Shown here: piece by piece, positions 5,033 through 6,079 of the stretch | How the letters are laid out: each line of letters opens with the position of its first letter | How positions within the stretch are numbered: position 1 is the first letter of the stretch | Source of the DNA: Anaerolineales bacterium | GTDB taxonomy: Bacteria; Chloroflexota; Anaerolineae; Anaerolineales; Villigracilaceae | Reading direction: 5' to 3' | Length of the DNA stretch: 6,079 nt | Assembly (NCBI GenBank): GCA_025966435.1 | Contig: JAICRQ010000227.1 | Location: 1 to 6,079 of the forward strand | Notes under the pieces: generated by a model | Databases searched by the model: none | What the model saw: the letters and a program-made list of their open reading frames with translations, nothing else | What the model was told of the DNA's origin: nothing | Program-made: the position numbers and the translations under genes

Positions 5033-5105
5033 CTCCTCGCCGAGGACTTGAACCTCGAACCTAGCGGTTAACAGCCGCCCGCTCTGCCAATTGAGCTAGC
5101 GAGGA
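5033..5105 (-). tRNA. trnN: tRNA-Asn (anticodon GTT)
   Basis: A full 73-base cloverleaf on the minus strand. The seven-base acceptor stem TCCTCGC pairs perfectly with GCGAGGA (5099-5105 with 5034-5040). The D-arm is GCTC-AATTGGCA-GAGC. The anticodon loop CTGTTAA (5068-5074) carries GTT at 5070-5072 on a GGCGG/CCGCT-type stem. The T-arm is CGAGG-TTCAAGT-CCTCG, and the discriminator base is G at 5033. The 3' CCA is not encoded, so it must be added by the CCA-adding enzyme. There is no intron or odd arm. Its own promoter and terminator make it a single-gene unit. Confidence 0.98.
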
Positions 5106-5116
5106 AAGCGACCGAC

Positions 5117-5145
5117 ATTATACGTGCAGGGTAGGATGATGTCAA
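5117..5145 (-). promoter_or_regulatory. Perfect-consensus sigma-70 promoter of tRNA-Asn
   Basis: On the minus strand TTGACA (5140-5145) is followed after exactly 17 bases by TATAAT (5117-5122): twelve of twelve consensus bases at the ideal spacing. The expected start near 5110 leaves a 5' leader of only about five bases before the mature tRNA. This fits strong, growth-linked expression of a stable RNA. Confidence 0.92.
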
Positions 5146-5188
5146 GCTGGTGCAGGGCGCTACGCAGCCAACCCGCCCTACGAAACAC

Positions 5189-6079
5189 CTAGTATTTCAC
5201 CGCGCTCAGGCGATCTAGCTTGTCCAGCCGGTGGGTGGCGATGATCTGGCGGACGGTGCCCGTTAAACCGCGCACAACAAGCGAGTCGGTGCTGGCGCCA
5301 TCCCCGAAGTAACGCACGCCCTGGAGCAGCTCCCCGTCCGTGATGCCTGTGGCGGCGAAGAAGACGTCTTCCGAGGAGACCAGGTCATCCATGGTGAGGA
5401 TTTTGTCGAAGTCATAGCCGGCTTCGCGTCCACGGCGCAGCTCGTCTTCGTCGCGGGCGTAGAGCTTGCCCTGAATCTCGCCGCCCATAGCGCGCAGAGC
5501 GCAGGCAGCGAGGACACCTTCCGGCGTACCGCCAACGCCGAGCAGCACATCCACACCGGAATCGGGCCAGGCTGTCATCAGCGCGGCAGCCACGTCGCCA
5601 TCCGGGATGATACGGATGCGCGCGCCCGCCCGGCGGATCTCAGCGATCATGTCGTCGTGGCGCGGCCGGTCGAGGATAATCGTGGTCAGGTCGTCGACAT
5701 CTTTGCCTTTTGCTTTGGCAATCGCCTGTAAGTTCTCCGTGATGGATTTTTCGATGTTGATCACACCTTTGGCTTCGGGACCCACCGCCAGCTTGTTCAT
5801 GTACACAAAAGGACCCGGGTCGAACATCGTGCCGCGCGGGGCGAGCGCCACCGTCGCGAGCGAGTTCGAGCGGCCAAAGGCAAGCGGACGCGTCCCATCG
5901 ATGGGGTCTACCGCAACGTCGACGTCCGGAGGCGAACCATTGCCCACATTCTCGCCGTTGTAGAGCATGGGCGCATTATCCTTTTCCCCTTCGCCGATGA
6001 CGATAATCCCATTCATATCCACCGTCTGCAGGACAATGCGCATCGCGTTGACCGCCGCGTCATCGGCGGCTTCCTTATC
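5189..6079 (-). CDS. glpX: Class II fructose-1,6-bisphosphatase GlpX, N-terminus cut by the window
   Basis: Hydrolyses fructose 1,6-bisphosphate to fructose 6-phosphate and phosphate in gluconeogenesis; cytoplasmic and divalent-metal dependent. The frame stays open past the ATG at 6041-6043 to the window edge, and the 12 extra codons (DKEAADDAAVNA) match the family, so that ATG is internal and about 30 N-terminal residues lie outside. Numbering from that ATG: GEGE at 17-20, DPIDGT at 46-51 (metal site), RPRHD at 126-130, IPDGDVAAALMT at 146-157, GGTPEG at 171-176 with Glu175 a likely metal ligand, and FFAATGITDGELLQG further on. The DPIDGT motif has Asp where E. coli GlpX has Glu (DPIEGT), making it resemble the inositol-monophosphatase superfamily consensus. 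Most of the catalytic core is present and unbroken. The tRNA-Asn lies just downstream on the same strand but has its own promoter. Confidence 0.96.
   Translation of the reverse strand, partial: DKEAADDAAVNAMRIVLQTVDMNGIIVIGEGEKDNAPMLYNGENVGNGSPPDVDVAVDPIDGTRPLAFGRSNSLATVALAPRGTMFDPGPFVYMNKLAVGPEAKGVINIEKSITENLQAIAKAKGKDVDDLTTIILDRPRHDDMIAEIRRAGARIRIIPDGDVAAALMTAWPDSGVDVLLGVGGTPEGVLAACALRAMGGEIQGKLYARDEDELRRGREAGYDFDKILTMDDLVSSEDVFFAATGITDGELLQGVRYFGDGASTDSLVVRGLTGTVRQIIATHRLDKLDRLSAVKY

Noticed and set aside
5154..5179. Inverted repeat AGGGCG/CGCCCT after the glpX stop as a terminator
   Set aside because: The stem has only six solid pairs around a 14-base loop and no T run follows. glpX may end by another mechanism or read through into the tRNA.

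Overview
The window looks like a chromosomal segment of a free-living bacterium, most likely a member of the Chloroflexota (Anaerolineae-like). This rests on style rather than a marker gene: lipoproteins with a long Thr/Pro-rich linker after the lipid-anchored Cys, an FmdB zinc ribbon with a long Lys/Glu/Ser tail, and a GlpX-type fructose bisphosphatase. Promoters are of the sigma-70 type and most genes have AGGAG-like ribosome binding sites. No phage, transposon, CRISPR or integrase signature is visible.

Layout. Positions 1-1811 read rightward: the 3' part of a polysaccharide deacetylase lipoprotein (cut by the left edge), a small second lipoprotein with a regulatory-like beta-sandwich domain, and an FmdB-family zinc ribbon protein with its own promoter. 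A strong hairpin at 1819-1850 closes this block. It faces a leftward block and probably terminates both. From 1872 to the right edge every gene reads leftward. In transcription order from the right they are: glpX (cut by the right edge), tRNA-Asn(GTT) with a perfect-consensus promoter and its own terminator, a clan-A (GH1-like) glycoside hydrolase followed 18 bases later by a classical NAD-type short-chain dehydrogenase, and finally a tandem pair of paralogous small membrane proteins with their own promoter.

How the parts relate. The deacetylase and the small lipoprotein are both predicted to be exported and lipid-anchored. The glycoside hydrolase and dehydrogenase form a likely two-gene operon, plausibly for intracellular sugar or glycoside conversion; the substrate cannot be read from sequence. 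glpX is a gluconeogenic housekeeping gene and the tRNA is an independent unit. I see no convincing complete new defence or mobile system. The least explained element is the tandem pair of about 106- and 114-residue membrane proteins (1872-2549). They share two highly conserved blocks, match no family I recognise, and are translationally linked: the ribosome binding site of the second overlaps the stop codon of the first. Another oddity is the stretch after the dehydrogenase stop codon, which reads in the same frame as a broken Lys/Arg-rich tail.
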